Origin: Antrodiella citrinella
Taxonomy: Eukaryota; Basidiomycota; Agaricomycetes; Polyporales; Steccherinaceae
Direction: 5' to 3'
Assembly: GCA_004802725.1 (NCBI GenBank)
Contig: SGPM01000392.1
Span: 1 to 23,489, forward strand
Length of the DNA: 23,489 bases
A program made the position numbers and the translations under genes. A model generated the notes under the pieces. It was not told where the DNA came from and made no database searches. It saw only the letters and a program-made list of their open reading frames with translations. Positions 1 to 10,021 of this stretch are shown in pieces. How positions within the stretch are numbered: the stretch's first letter is position 1; each line of letters opens with the position of its first letter.

Positions 1-363
1 TGTAAAAGACCTAATCTACCTCTGACTTGTGCTAGATTAGATGTAATGAGAGGTAAGAGAGTGTAGGATTATTGGGGACTTCTGTAATTATCACTAACTT
101 GTGTAATCATGTTAGGACTGATAATTAGAGGTAAGTTACCACACATTGTCACAGACTAGTGGTAACCATATCTACTTAGCGAAACAGGTTTTTCCTGATG
201 TTCTCATGCCCTACGGGCACGTAATGTACACAAGACTTCGGAAGTACTACGCTATGCACTGCATTGCGATATAATTGGATATCTCGTTATTGGTTCAGGG
301 AAATGGGCGCTACGAGATCTGCTATATGTTCCTCGCTCCCTTTTGCAATGGGGCTATTGTGCT
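1..363. other. AT-rich flank with small inverted repeats
   Basis: No gene is visible. The first 170 bases are AT-rich and hold nested inverted repeats: CTAATCT/AGATTAG at 11-17 and 34-40, TAATTATCA/TGATAATTA at 85-93 and 119-127, GTTACCAC/GTGGTAAC at 135-142 and 159-166, and TGCCC/GGGCA at 207-219. The word AGAGGTA occurs directly at 49 and 127 and inverted at 17-23. This may be the edge of a small non-autonomous element or a degraded LTR, but no target-site duplication or second terminus is visible inside the window. Confidence 0.4.
270..275 (+). promoter_or_regulatory. possible TATA-like element upstream of the P450
   Basis: TATAAT lies about 94 bases upstream of the chosen P450 start codon at 364, a plausible core-promoter position. 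It is a short AT-rich match in an AT-rich area, so this is weak evidence. Confidence 0.25.
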
Positions 364-2588
364 ATGCCCCTGATGCGGTTCTTCACAGCTCAGAGTGCGC
401 TGGTAGTGCAAGTAGCATTTGGACTGGTACGTCGTTTATCCTTTCATGATGTTGTCCTCGAGCTCATTCTACTGTTTTGAGGTGTCGTATGCTATCTTCA
501 AGAGATATGAACCCTTCCGCCCACTTCCATTGGCCATCCTCCTCTTCGCCGTTCCATCGACTCTGTCAATCTTTTTGCTAGCTCATTTTTCATTTTCTTA
601 CTCCCTCTTCGTCTCTTTTATATCCTATTATGCAACTCTACTCACCTCTATCGTGATTTACCGTCTCGGCTCGTTTCATCCTTTGGCAAAATATCCAGGT
701 CCATTCATCTGCAAGCTCTCCATGATACACATGGCAATTATCACGGATCAAGGTTTCCGTCACGAGTACATTCGGAAGTTGCACGAACAGTATGGTGACA
801 TCGTGCGGGTTGGTGAGTAACATTGAAATTTATTTGTTGTGTTCTGAATACTTATATATGCGAATGAAGGCCCCAATGAAGTATGTATTCGAGACGTGTC
901 CGCCATCGCTCCGCTCATGGGAGCGACCGGTATGCCCAAAGGACCAAGTTCGTCCCATCCAAAATCCTTTCACCATGGTATCCTTCCATCTAACTGTGTA
1001 GCTGGATTGTACTAGTGTGGCTCGGCAGAACCCTGGAACCACCCATCCTTCCTTTGATCGCTCAGCAAGACACCGCAGAGCATCTCCGCCGCCGCAAACC
1101 CTGGAACCGCGCGTTCAACACTGCGGCGTTGAAAGGGTACGAACCCGTCGTCGCTGAGCGTGTTTCTCAGTTCGTGCATGTTTTGAAGAGTCAGACTGGA
1201 GTCGTTGATCTAACGCAGTGGATCAATGCTTATTCGTAAGTGCTGTCTCGACAACAGCTTCTTTATAACGGAACGAGGAGCTAATGTCGTCCTGGGACTC
1301 ACAGGTTCGACGTCATGAGTGATATGGCGTATGCCACTTTAGTTTTCCTTCTGATAGCACCGTGACGTCTGACCAGCATTTTATCAGGTTCGGCGGTGGC
1401 ACCGACCTCTTGCGCAAGGGAGACGTAGACAAATTGCGTTGGTTCATGGACAGCACGATGCGGTAAGTACTACTCAGGTCTTGTACCCTTCATGAATATG
1501 GTATTTATTCACTATCATAACCAGGTTCACAATGGTCCTCGAGGTGCTCCCTTGGCTCCGTGGTATTGCGGCTCTAATACCTTACATAACAAGAGACATT
1601 GTCCGCTTCCGAAAGATGTGCATACAGCGCGCGACGCGCAGACTCCAGTCCGGATCGACTACCAAGGACCTTTTTCATTACCTCGTGAGCACCTTCCTGC
1701 TCAAATTTCAAAGTGTAGTTCTTTGACGAATTTTCCGAACTGACAGAATAACGAAGATGGAGTCGACACTGTCTCTCGGCCCCTCTCCCACGTTGCTTCC
1801 GACGCAGTTCTCGCCGTCGTCGCAGGGTCAGACACGACCTCCGTCGTCCTCAGTAACGCACTCTTCTACGTCCTGAATGACCGCGAGGTGTACGCCAAGC
1901 TCAAGGCGGAAGTGGACTTGTACTACCCTCCGGGAGAGAACGCCTGCGATACAAAGCACTACGGGAAGATGGTGTACTTGGATGCCGTCCTGTATGACTT
2001 CCGTACTTCGTTATTCGAACTGTTTGCTGATGCATCGTTTTGTCAGCAACGAGGCGATGCGCATGTACCCGCCTAACCTCTCTGGAAGCCAGCGTGCACC
2101 CATGCGTGGCTCAGGCGGGAAGCTCGTCGGACCATAGTACGTCTCCCTCCCTTTTGCTGTTTCGTTCTCTCCTTGTAGACGACCAGAAAATCATATCACT
2201 TCGTCGAAGCTTCATCCCAGAAGGCACATCCGTGCGCATCCACACCTTCTCACTCGCGCGTGACCCGCGCTACTTCTCGCCCCTCGCAGACACGTTTTGG
2301 CCCGAACGCTGGCTCCTCGCCGAGTCGGACTCAGAAAAGAATGCGGATTTCGTTCACGACATCGCCGCGTTCGTCCCGTTCTCCTTCGGCACCGCCAACT
2401 GCGTCGGGAAGAACCTCGCGATGCTGGAGATGCGCATGCTGCTGTGCTGCTGCATACAGCAGCTCGATTTGGCCCTCGCGGGTGATCTGGTGGGTGATCC
2501 GGGGAGGTGGGAGCGCGAACTGAAGGATTATTTCATCGTGGAGAAAGGGAGGTTACCTGTTACCGTCAAGGCGAGAGGGAAGGCGTAG
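364..2588 (+). CDS. cytochrome P450 monooxygenase, 10 exons, 554 aa
   Basis: Exons: 364-426, 482-812, 870-947, 1016-1235, 1305-1328, 1388-1462, 1525-1684, 1747-1991, 2047-2136 and 2210-2588. They sum to 1665 nt, an exact 555 codons, with all junctions in phase; introns are 55-73 nt. The protein is a membrane-bound microsomal P450. Hydrophobic N-terminal segments (about residues 5-85) precede a PGP hinge. The I-helix AGSDTTS is at about 343-349, the K-helix ExxR (EAMR) at 401-404, the PERF-like PERW at 460-463 and the heme loop FSFGTANCVG at 486-495 with Cys493 as the axial ligand. All catalytic landmarks are intact and the length is normal for the family, so the gene should be functional. Start: the ATG at 364 has G at -3 and its short exon splices in frame to the conserved FKRYEP region; ATG 373 is an alternative. 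Substrate and CYP family number cannot be read from sequence alone. A 24-nt exon (1305-1328) is easily missed by gene callers. Confidence 0.93.
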
Positions 2589-2862
2589 TGCTTGCATGTA
2601 ATCGTATTTGTGTAGGTTTCGGTGAATGAGACGCGCTTCGTTTTTCAGCAGATAAAACGTTTGCAGGCCGGCTACACGAGTGCAAATACTAAAACAACGT
2701 CTCTGCTACACCACAGAGTGGTCGGGCAACAAATAGAGTCCAAATGTCCAGATCGCAAGCAGCTAAAGAGAACGAAAGAGAAGAAAAACCACACTACGTA
2801 CTTTCCACAAGAGGTTTTCCGGCACCTATTATAGTGACTGCCATCCCATACTCGCGTCTAGC
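2589..2862. other. convergent intergenic region between P450 and protease
   Basis: These 274 bases separate the stop codons of two convergent genes and must hold both 3' UTRs and polyadenylation signals. No canonical AATAAA is apparent on the plus strand, and no further gene is seen. Confidence 0.5.
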
Positions 2863-4995
2863 TCACACCTTCGACCCTCTGTATTCGTACGGGTCATCCA
2901 TGCTGTAGCTCTTATGCAACGAGGCCGAAGAATCCGGGACGGACCCTCCGTACTCGTACGGGTCGTTCATGTTGTAGCTGCTCGCGCCCTTCGCGTCCAA
3001 CAGCGGTGACGGGGAGTTCTGCATCTCAAGCGGGTACGCCGGGGGCTCACCCTTGTCGCCGAGACCCTTGGTGGAGATGCCCATTACAGCGGCGGTCTTC
3101 GCGGTGTGCGCGGCGCGGCGTTTGCGCCAGACGCAGCAGCGCCAGACGACGAGGCCGATGACGAGCAGGACGAAGACGAGGCAGCCGACGAGGATGTAGG
3201 GCCAGCGGGAGAGGACCATCTCTTCGTACCTTGGTAAAATATAAGAGATTAGTGGAATAGTTCTCCTGGCAGAATAAAGAGGGAGAACGTACTTCTGTTT
3301 CTTCTCTTCGGAGGAGATGGGAGAGTGTTGCATTTGGGAGGTAGGAAGGAGAGCATTTGCAGCGCTGCCTGTGGTATCGACACCACCGAGGCGAGTCTTC
3401 ACGAAATCTTGGTGCGCGGCAGCAGCATTAGTCACGGAAAGCAATTGGACGAAAGGGTCATCTTGGTCCACAGAAGAGTCCTTGATCCAGTTACCATAGT
3501 CAAGGAGCGTGTACGCATTACGCACTGAATCGCTTGTTAGACGTAACAGTAACAGCTGCTGGGATAAACGTACTGAATGCCATGCCGAGAATGATATCGT
3601 ATTCACCAAGCAAACTGAACGCCGATGTGATGGGTTGGAACTAGCACACGATCAGCAAGACATACGAGACCGACATCGCATGACACTCACAGCACCGATA
3701 CAAACCGGGTTTCCGGTCGCATCTACCATGTTGAAATCGCTGCTCGAGGTATCAAGGGGGTGTATGGGGTATTCGAGACCACCAAACTTGATCGTGAGGT
3801 TGACCTCCTGCGAGCAAGGAATAGTCCAAGCCTCAGACGTCTCGCTGTAGATCGCACCCTGTACACGTCCATAGATTGCGTCGGACATGGCTCGGGGAAC
3901 CTGAGGCAATGTGTATCCGGAGTCGAAAATAACGACAAGCTGGCCGTCTGGAGCACTAGGCACAATGCTTGAAATTTCAATAGGCTGCCCATCCGGACCA
4001 ATGACACCGTTCACGTCTGTGTACACCTGCCAATGCTGGTCCGCATCGGTCAATTTATGGACCATGTCCACGGGAAGTTTCGGCATGGAAGTAACGTTTT
4101 CGTAGCCAGGCACGAGCTCCGAAAGAGTGAGCGTACCATTGATGTTGTCCGCGGCGTCACCGAGGCGGTTGAGTAGGATGGTCAAGTAGTTGGAGGAGGT
4201 CGTGTTTTGAGAGAAAATGCGGTCAAGCACGCTGTTTCCAGTGTCGTTATCTACTTCGTCAAGGATGGTAGAACCGGTGTTCGGTCCAAGACCGATCAGG
4301 CCTTCGAAGCCTTGGGCGCCAATGTCCATGTTGAAACCAGACGTGTCCTGTACGAGCACTGGCAGTCGAGCAATTATGAGACCAGTGTTCATTACATGAA
4401 GGAGAGTCAAACCTACAGTATGCCTAGGTCACAGATAAATATCGAAGGCGATTGGGAGTGCAATGTAGGGACTCACTTGATCTTGAACCGTGTACCCAGC
4501 AAACTCCAAATCGGCGGTATGGATATCGCCTGCCCTTTCGTCAATAGCATGCACGCGACATGAAACTACCACCACACACCATGTGCATTTCCTACTGCAT
4601 AGTTGAGCGACACGGACTTGCCGAGGTCCGTTGTATTCGGTACCGTGCCAGTGACCCACAGATCAGAGCTGAGAGTTGTGGTGAACTGCACTCAGCCAAA
4701 GCTTCATGCAACATGGATTCTGAGCTCACCTGCCGGTATCAAGGAGGACAGGAATCTGCCTGCCACCAAGGGTAATGTTGCTGATGTACTCTGCGTTGTG
4801 TGTATTTTGCACGGGGATAATGGAGCCGGAAGCTCTCGAGAAGAGGCCCCGCTTGGACAGAGAGAACTTGTCGGAGGGGAAGGGACTGGACGTGCGCACT
4901 TGGAAGGGGAGTCGGACTGCGTTCACGCCATTACCGGAGGAATAAGTTATACCGATCAGAAGATAGAGCAGGGAGAGAGGAAGCAGAGTCAACAT
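2863..4995 (-). CDS. membrane-anchored pepsin-like aspartic protease (A1 family), 8 exons, 582 aa
   Basis: Exons in order: 4995-4730, 4668-4580, 4529-4477, 4423-4417 (7 nt), 4358-3691, 3640-3574, 3524-3293 and 3229-2863; total 1749 nt, all in phase. Residues 1-25 form a hydrophobic signal peptide. The two catalytic aspartates are in LLDTGSSDLW (Asp86) and VIFDSGYTLP (Asp284), the bilobal pepsin layout. After the protease domain comes a Ser/Gln-rich linker, one transmembrane helix at about 470-490 followed by a basic stop-transfer stretch (WRKRR), and a cytoplasmic tail of about 90 residues. The tail holds a PPAY motif (523-526) and two copies of M(N/D)DPYEY(G/R)GS (548-557, 571-580). It is predicted to be a plasma-membrane or secretory-pathway endopeptidase with its catalytic domain outside. 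Start: ATG 4995 gives a clean signal peptide; the frame stays open to an ATG at 5208, which would add 71 acidic, low-complexity residues and is less likely. Confidence 0.93.
4417..4423 (-). other. 7-nt micro-exon of the aspartic protease
   Basis: The exon GCATACT lies between introns 4476-4424 and 4416-4359. It carries codons for Ala137 and Tyr138 and the first base of Leu139. Without it the frame cannot continue from the FAGYTVQDQ strand into the DTSGF segment. With it the protein reads through QAYLLVQDTS, which fits the A1 fold. The flanking splice sites are GTAGGT (donor) and CCTAG/GCCAG (acceptors). Confidence 0.8.
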
Positions 4996-5525
4996 TCGCG
5001 AAAACAAGAAAAGAGCGAGTATGTAAAAGAATGATGTGCTCAGATGAGCATGTGAGATGAGACGAGAGCCGTTTAGAGAAGAAGAACGAGGAGCAGAAGG
5101 AGGATCGTCGCCGTCGTCGTCGTTGGTCGTAGACTCGTAGTCACTGCTGCGGCGGTTGTTCACAGGCCGACCTTCGCCGAGATTGCTAATCGTCAAAATT
5201 GCACTCATTTGTATTGCATGAAGTTCGGGTTGTACTCTACATGTTCATCAAATGTTCAAATGTTCATGCACATGGATACCAAACGGCTTATGTCGAAGTA
5301 CATGTATGGGCTTTAAATCGGCTTGTAAAGTCAAAAACCTATATCTTGAACATGTCAGACTTTGAAATTTGAGCGTTGACTCTTCGTCGCATTAATGGGG
5401 TGGGTCGTTGTCATCGTTCGAGCGCGTTCAACGACAAAACCCATTCATTTAGCTGCAGAGCGGAATCGCCAGCTCATCGTCCTCCTCGTCACTAGCATTC
5501 TGCTCTACTTCCCGACTGACAGTTC
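4996..5525. other. 5' flank of the aspartic protease
   Basis: This holds the presumed promoter and 5' UTR of the minus-strand protease. The protease frame remains open upstream as far as 5208, encoding an acidic, Ser-rich, low-complexity stretch. A TTTAAA at about 5312-5318 is the only TATA-like word noticed. Short repeats of ATGTTCA lie near 5239-5266. No other gene is seen. Confidence 0.35.
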
Positions 5526-7085
5526 ATGCGTTATGCGGACTTTAGTGCCGACCCACAGACATGGTGCTCAAGATATTTTCCGGGCTTTCATTGCACCTTC
5601 GACACTCTCATTCGACGCGGAGGCGTCGGATACTATGCGTACCTCAAGAGCAGCTTTAGTTCTGTCAAGTTGTGCGGCTGTCGTCCTCGCTGCCGTCCGG
5701 GAATGTGCTGTATGCTAGGAAGTACAGGTGTGGGAGACTCAGCGACGTGATGGAATTACGAACACAAGGTACATCGTTATATATTTCAAGTTTCAGCGTG
5801 ACTGCATTGACCATTGTTTCAGAAATCGCGTTTCAGTGTTTTCGCCTCCCGCGCCAATCCAAAGTCATTTCCACTCACTCCTCCTATAGGTTCGTTGGGT
5901 ATCCCTACCGCTACCAACCACGTCCTCGGCGTTTCGAGACGGTCGCTGTAGCCATTCTCCCAGAACGCGGGCGTTCTTGGTTCCTCAACCACACTGTTCT
6001 CGCGGACCTGGAGTACCACGGCCTTTCTGACTACGGCGAGACCTTCAGAGCTTGTATTTGAGGTACGTCACTATCTCTGCCAAGTTTCGTATGCATCGCC
6101 CACGTCCTCGTTGCAGAACACGGCCTTTACTCCGTTTCGGCCAAACCCTTTCACTTTCACACCAAAGTGGTGCTCCAGCGGTCTCTACACCCTCAAAAGC
6201 GTCCATGGATGACAGCCGTCCCACCTACAAAGTCGCCGTCATTCTCTCGCAACTGCTCGCCGCCACTGAGAATACAAAGGAAATGAGCACATTTGGCCGA
6301 AATTCCAACTGCTCGTATCGACGCGACGATGGCACTAATCGGCCCGAAAAGCAACGATGAGGCCGACGATACCTTTGTGGTACACACGGAGGGATGTGAG
6401 GGTGTTGAAAGGCCGTCAGACATCGGGGGCGGGGAGGGGCGTTGAGAAGGGAGGGAGGACAGCGGAGGACGTAGCGAACTCAATAACGTGTTTCGAGCAG
6501 TGTGAACGGTACATATAGCTGGACATACATGTATTCTACTCGAATTGTGCGTTACGTAGCAATACGATGTGTTCTGGCCACAAAGAACGGTCGATGATCG
6601 CAAACCTTCGGAACCGTGCGGACCGCTTATAAGCGCCATGATTCTTGGTCAGAGTATGCGTGTGGCAATCGTTTTGTCTCGTCATCTGTATGATGTCGAG
6701 TCCGGTAATTATTGCAAACGATTGTGCATTTCTTGACTTTTGATACTGACCTTTGGCGTACAGGATATCGGGAACAATCTCACGTTCGCGTTCAGCCTCT
6801 TGGTCGACCCAGCTTCGCCTGCACCCGTGGTACGCAGCGGGCCTGTGACCCTGCCTGAGGATGAGGGATTAGAGGATGGCGAGATCATGGAGCATGAGGA
6901 GGCTCAGGTATGCACTCATTCATGCTATCCACCGAGAATCAGACCTCATTCATCGATCATAGGCTACAGGATCCATGCCTGAGGCGGTCAGTGTCCCAAA
7001 AGACTCGAAAAGTGTGTTTACTTTGATACCTCTTACACATACACGACAAATGGCTCAACTGGATGCAGGAGCAATCAATACTGAA
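5526..7085 (+). pseudogene. plus-strand coding-like fragments, probably a decayed gene or element
   Basis: Several stretches read like protein on the plus strand but cannot be joined into one model. Examples are about 5526-5640 (contains FSADPQTWCSRYFPGFHC), about 5885-6058 (contains LADLEYHGLSDYGETF), about 6290-6440 (contains GPKSNDEADDTFVVHTEGCE) and about 6770-6910 (contains LPEDEGLEDGEIMEHEEAQ). Stops and frame changes separate them. I do not recognise a family. Alternatives are a real but fast-evolving intron-rich gene whose splice sites I failed to place, or chance open frames. The common strand and the end-to-end arrangement with the coiled-coil fragment that follows favour one decayed unit. 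Confidence 0.3.
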
Positions 7086-7088
7086 TGA

Positions 7089-7638
7089 GCAGCCAAGAAA
7101 AGAAAGGCTAATCGATTAGCCAAGGGTCGGGCTGCTCGTCGTCTTCAGGCAAAAACAGCTCAGGTCCTGCATGCTGCAGAAGCTGCGGAACAGGAGTCTC
7201 AGAGGGTTGCGCAAGAGACTCACCAGCGCGAAATCGAAGAAGAACAACGAAGAGCGGCTGAATGCAGTGGCATGAGGAAGAACGTGCCCGCAAGCAGGAG
7301 ACTGAGCATGAAAATTATGAGGCTGTGAAAGATGTCAGTGACTACGCGATCTGAACTGCAGGCTAAACATCATTGTTCAATTCCCTCTTTATGCATACAT
7401 CAATTCCTGTCGTATCGTTTTTCTTTCACAATTTGGGCATCTGAAAACCCTCGAGATACAACTCTACAGGACAAGCAATTACACAACAGACATGTGTATG
7501 TTCCACTGGCGAAACTGGTGGGCTGCCATTTTGAATCTATATCAGCACAGACTTGAACTTGCAGCACATGGAACAACATCACATATTCAATACCTCAATT
7601 GGCAAGAAAATATACCTCAAGCCTTTTTATTTCAATGA
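7089..7638 (+). pseudogene. frameshifted coiled-coil-like coding remnant
   Basis: From 7089 an open frame just after an in-frame TGA (7086-7088) encodes a basic stretch (AAKKRKANRLAKGRAARRLQ) and then an Ala/Glu/Gln-rich, helix-forming segment. Near 7263 the heptad-like composition moves into a second frame (QWHEEERARKQETEHENY), which ends at TGA 7352-7354. This is what a 1-2 base indel in an older coding sequence would look like. A third open frame of 99 codons without a start, 7342-7638, follows (contains WRNWWAAILNLYQHRLEL). It is more AT-rich than the neighbouring genes. The origin may be a gag-like or host hypothetical protein; no family was identified. Confidence 0.4.
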
Positions 7639-7770
7639 AGAAGCACGATTCAGAGAAAAGATAGATGACATGCAAGACCGGTAGCTTAAACCTGTCTGAA
7701 CTCCCCCCGCATCTCGTCGCAGGCTACCCTTCTCGTGAGACACGAAACGCGATCCACACAACGCAGCGGC

Positions 7771-10021
7771 TTAGAGTTCTTCGCCTGCGAGCCACCTCCT
7801 CGTCAATTCCAGCGATCTCTCAGGCTGATCGTACGGAACCTAGCGGATGAAATTAGACATCACGACTCGAGGTTCCTAGGAATGCAAATAGGGTCTGCGA
7901 GAGAAGGACTGACCATGTGTCCAGCGTCCGAAATAGTCACGAACGTGAGAGGACCGAAGCTACGTGTGAGCCCCGCGGCTCCACCGTCGACTGTCCACTT
8001 CCTCAAAGGCAATGCAGTGAATTCATGTTGACCTGTCCATTCTAGTCCGAGAGTCATACGTTCGTTACCGATCTACCAAAAACCATTGAGGTGGGTATGA
8101 TATAAGTGAAGATGGGAAGAGCGACGCTCACCCAGTTGCATACAAGGTCGACATCTCCGACATAGACGAGGACCCTGACTCCACGCTCGAGAAGAGCGGC
8201 GACGTAGTACTGTGACGGGAAAGCACCGTCCATTGATTCTTCAAATGCAGTATTGACGTCCCATGACGCGAAGAAGTAATCCCCTACTGCGGGATCGACG
8301 CCGAGGGTTGTTCGCATGTAAGATGTATTGAGGTACGTGCTGATTTGGCTGTTTGAAATAAAAGCTGGTCAGCTGAGGTTCGAAGTTGACCGTGATTTTC
8401 AGGGCTCACAGGAAGATTGGGTAGCAGAATGTCTCCTCAAACTTGCCGTCGCTACATGAATACAATCAACAATCAACCTTCGAAGTAGAGTCATTCACGT
8501 ACCATGGTACCCTCAAATCATACATGTTATGTCCTGCGAAAGTGCGTAAGTCAATATATCGTATTCGAGACGGAAAAGACATGCCAGCTCTTGTGAGCCC
8601 AGTGAGAAGGTGTTCCTGGCAGAACGACAGCGCCGCACGACAGTTTATCCGGTCGAATGAGTCTTCACAAGCTTCTTGCATCCATTTTTTGCAGCGCGGG
8701 ACCTACACACGGCAAAGTCAACGAACTGAATGCGTAAATTATATGCGCTGTGATCGTACAATCTGCTTCAATTGAACACATGTGCTAGAAAAGGTCACCT
8801 GGTCAACTGTGTACTACAACGCATGAACGTACTCACGCGATGTCTGTGACCGGCGGCACACTCCCATTCAGACACTGCATGTCATAGTATGACGGCAGCA
8901 TAGTCGAATCCTGGGTGCATCCATTTCCTGCAAACGAAGTGAAGTCACCAAACAACACATACATAATGCACCGTAAGCATACCTAACATGATAGACGAAA
9001 GATTGACGGGAGTCAAGCCCTTTTCGACGAGCTTCGCATTTTGGTCGTATATCGCAGCAGCGAACGCTGGGATGTAGGTACCCTGTCGGAAAGACACCGT
9101 ATCAGAGCGTGTGTCAATACCTATGAAGATGAAGCAGGTCACTTACCCCGTACGACTCCCCAGCCATGTGAAACGCACGTCCTTTGAGTTTGCTGAAATG
9201 CTCAAAGAATATGGCGACGAACGCGGCAATGTCTTTGCCTCCTTCTTGACTCGTGTTCTAGATCGTAGAACACGCATACATTGTCCAGTGAGCGAGGCCG
9301 GCAGCAGAAAGAATCTGGACCTCAGGCTTACGACAGTCTCGCCAAATTCGGCATACGAATACCCAACACCGACCGGCTGGTCGATGAAGAACACATTCGC
9401 ATGCGAGTTCCACGCGTGAGGGTTGTACACGGTCGCGTTGTCTGAGACGACTCTACAAGGACCTAGTGCGAACCCAGTGTAAGTTCCAGACACGTCTGGT
9501 TGTCTTTGGAGTTGAAAAAAGCATGTGAATGCTCACCGAGCTCCATGAAAAGCCCTAACCCAGACGACCCACCGGGCCCACCGTTGGTCCAGAATATAAC
9601 GTCGTCACGATCTGGGTCGTCCCTGCTCTCAAAGAAGTAGAAAAACAGGTGTTTGGCTTCTATGTCTATGTACCCCGTGTACGCACTTCCAATTTCAGCA
9701 AATGGCGACGCGTCTCAATAAATCGTACTTCCCGGATGACTTCATGAGCAAATGAACACACCTGACGTTACCGTCGCAGAAATGAGACTTCTTGACGCGT
9801 ACAGAATGCCTCGGGAACGCAGGGTGGCTCAGCGTCGTGAATTCCGACGCAGAAAGCGCGTTCAGGTCGCCCACAGGTGAAAACAGACCGGCATCCGTCG
9901 AGTCATACTTGTCGTACGGCGAAGTGGAAGCGACTTGCAATTGAAAATGCCGTTGTGCACTGTATGCTGACGTCGTGAGTCCTAGCAGAGACAACGCGGA
10001 GACAAGCACGCCTGCAAGCAT
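7771..10021 (-). CDS. secreted/vacuolar serine carboxypeptidase (S10, CPY-like), 13 exons, 500 aa
   Basis: Exons: 10021-9762, 9685-9537, 9462-9332, 9257-9147, 9082-8983, 8927-8837, 8784-8760 (25 nt), 8702-8585, 8533-8503, 8451-8410, 8348-8132, 8072-7914 and 7839-7771; 1503 nt, all in phase. It removes C-terminal residues from peptides. A signal peptide (about 1-19) is followed by a pro-region; the oxyanion motif [10 protein letters not shown] is at about 119-128, the nucleophile elbow GESYGG has Ser215, GDVDLVCNW has Asp420 and DAGHMVPYD has His477. The catalytic triad and length are normal. Two oddities: the usual Cys of GGPGCSS is Gly here, and intron 8584-8534 needs a GC donor. Start: ATG 10021 gives the signal peptide; an in-frame ATG at 10129 would add 36 polar residues before it. 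It may be vacuolar (CPY role) or extracellular; no certain sorting signal is seen. Confidence 0.93.
8534..8584 (-). other. probable GC-AG intron (51 nt, in frame) in the carboxypeptidase
   Basis: No GT donor restores the frame here. Using GCATGT as donor and TTTCGCAG as acceptor gives a junction reading [14 protein letters not shown], the spacing expected in S10 carboxypeptidases. The intron length is divisible by three and has no stop, so retention would simply insert 17 residues. Confidence 0.6.

Noticed and set aside
2110..2209. Alternative P450 acceptor at about 2178 (CCTTGTAG)
   Set aside because: Using it breaks the phase; the acceptor ending at 2209 gives GPYFIPEGT, matching the family.
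4996..5208. Upstream in-frame ATG at 5208 as the protease start
   Set aside because: It would put 71 acidic low-complexity residues before a good signal peptide; ATG 4995 is a better start for a secretory protein.
5526..5650. Resemblance of GVGYYAYL to the (G)xxYYSYL segment of mitochondrial intermediate peptidase
   Set aside because: The match is only a few residues, the HExxH metal site is absent nearby, and the surrounding frames do not continue the family.
8703..8836. Single 134-nt intron in the carboxypeptidase between exons 6 and 8
   Set aside because: The phases do not match; recognising the 25-nt exon 8784-8760 (encodes TCVQLKQI) restores the frame and the expected sequence.
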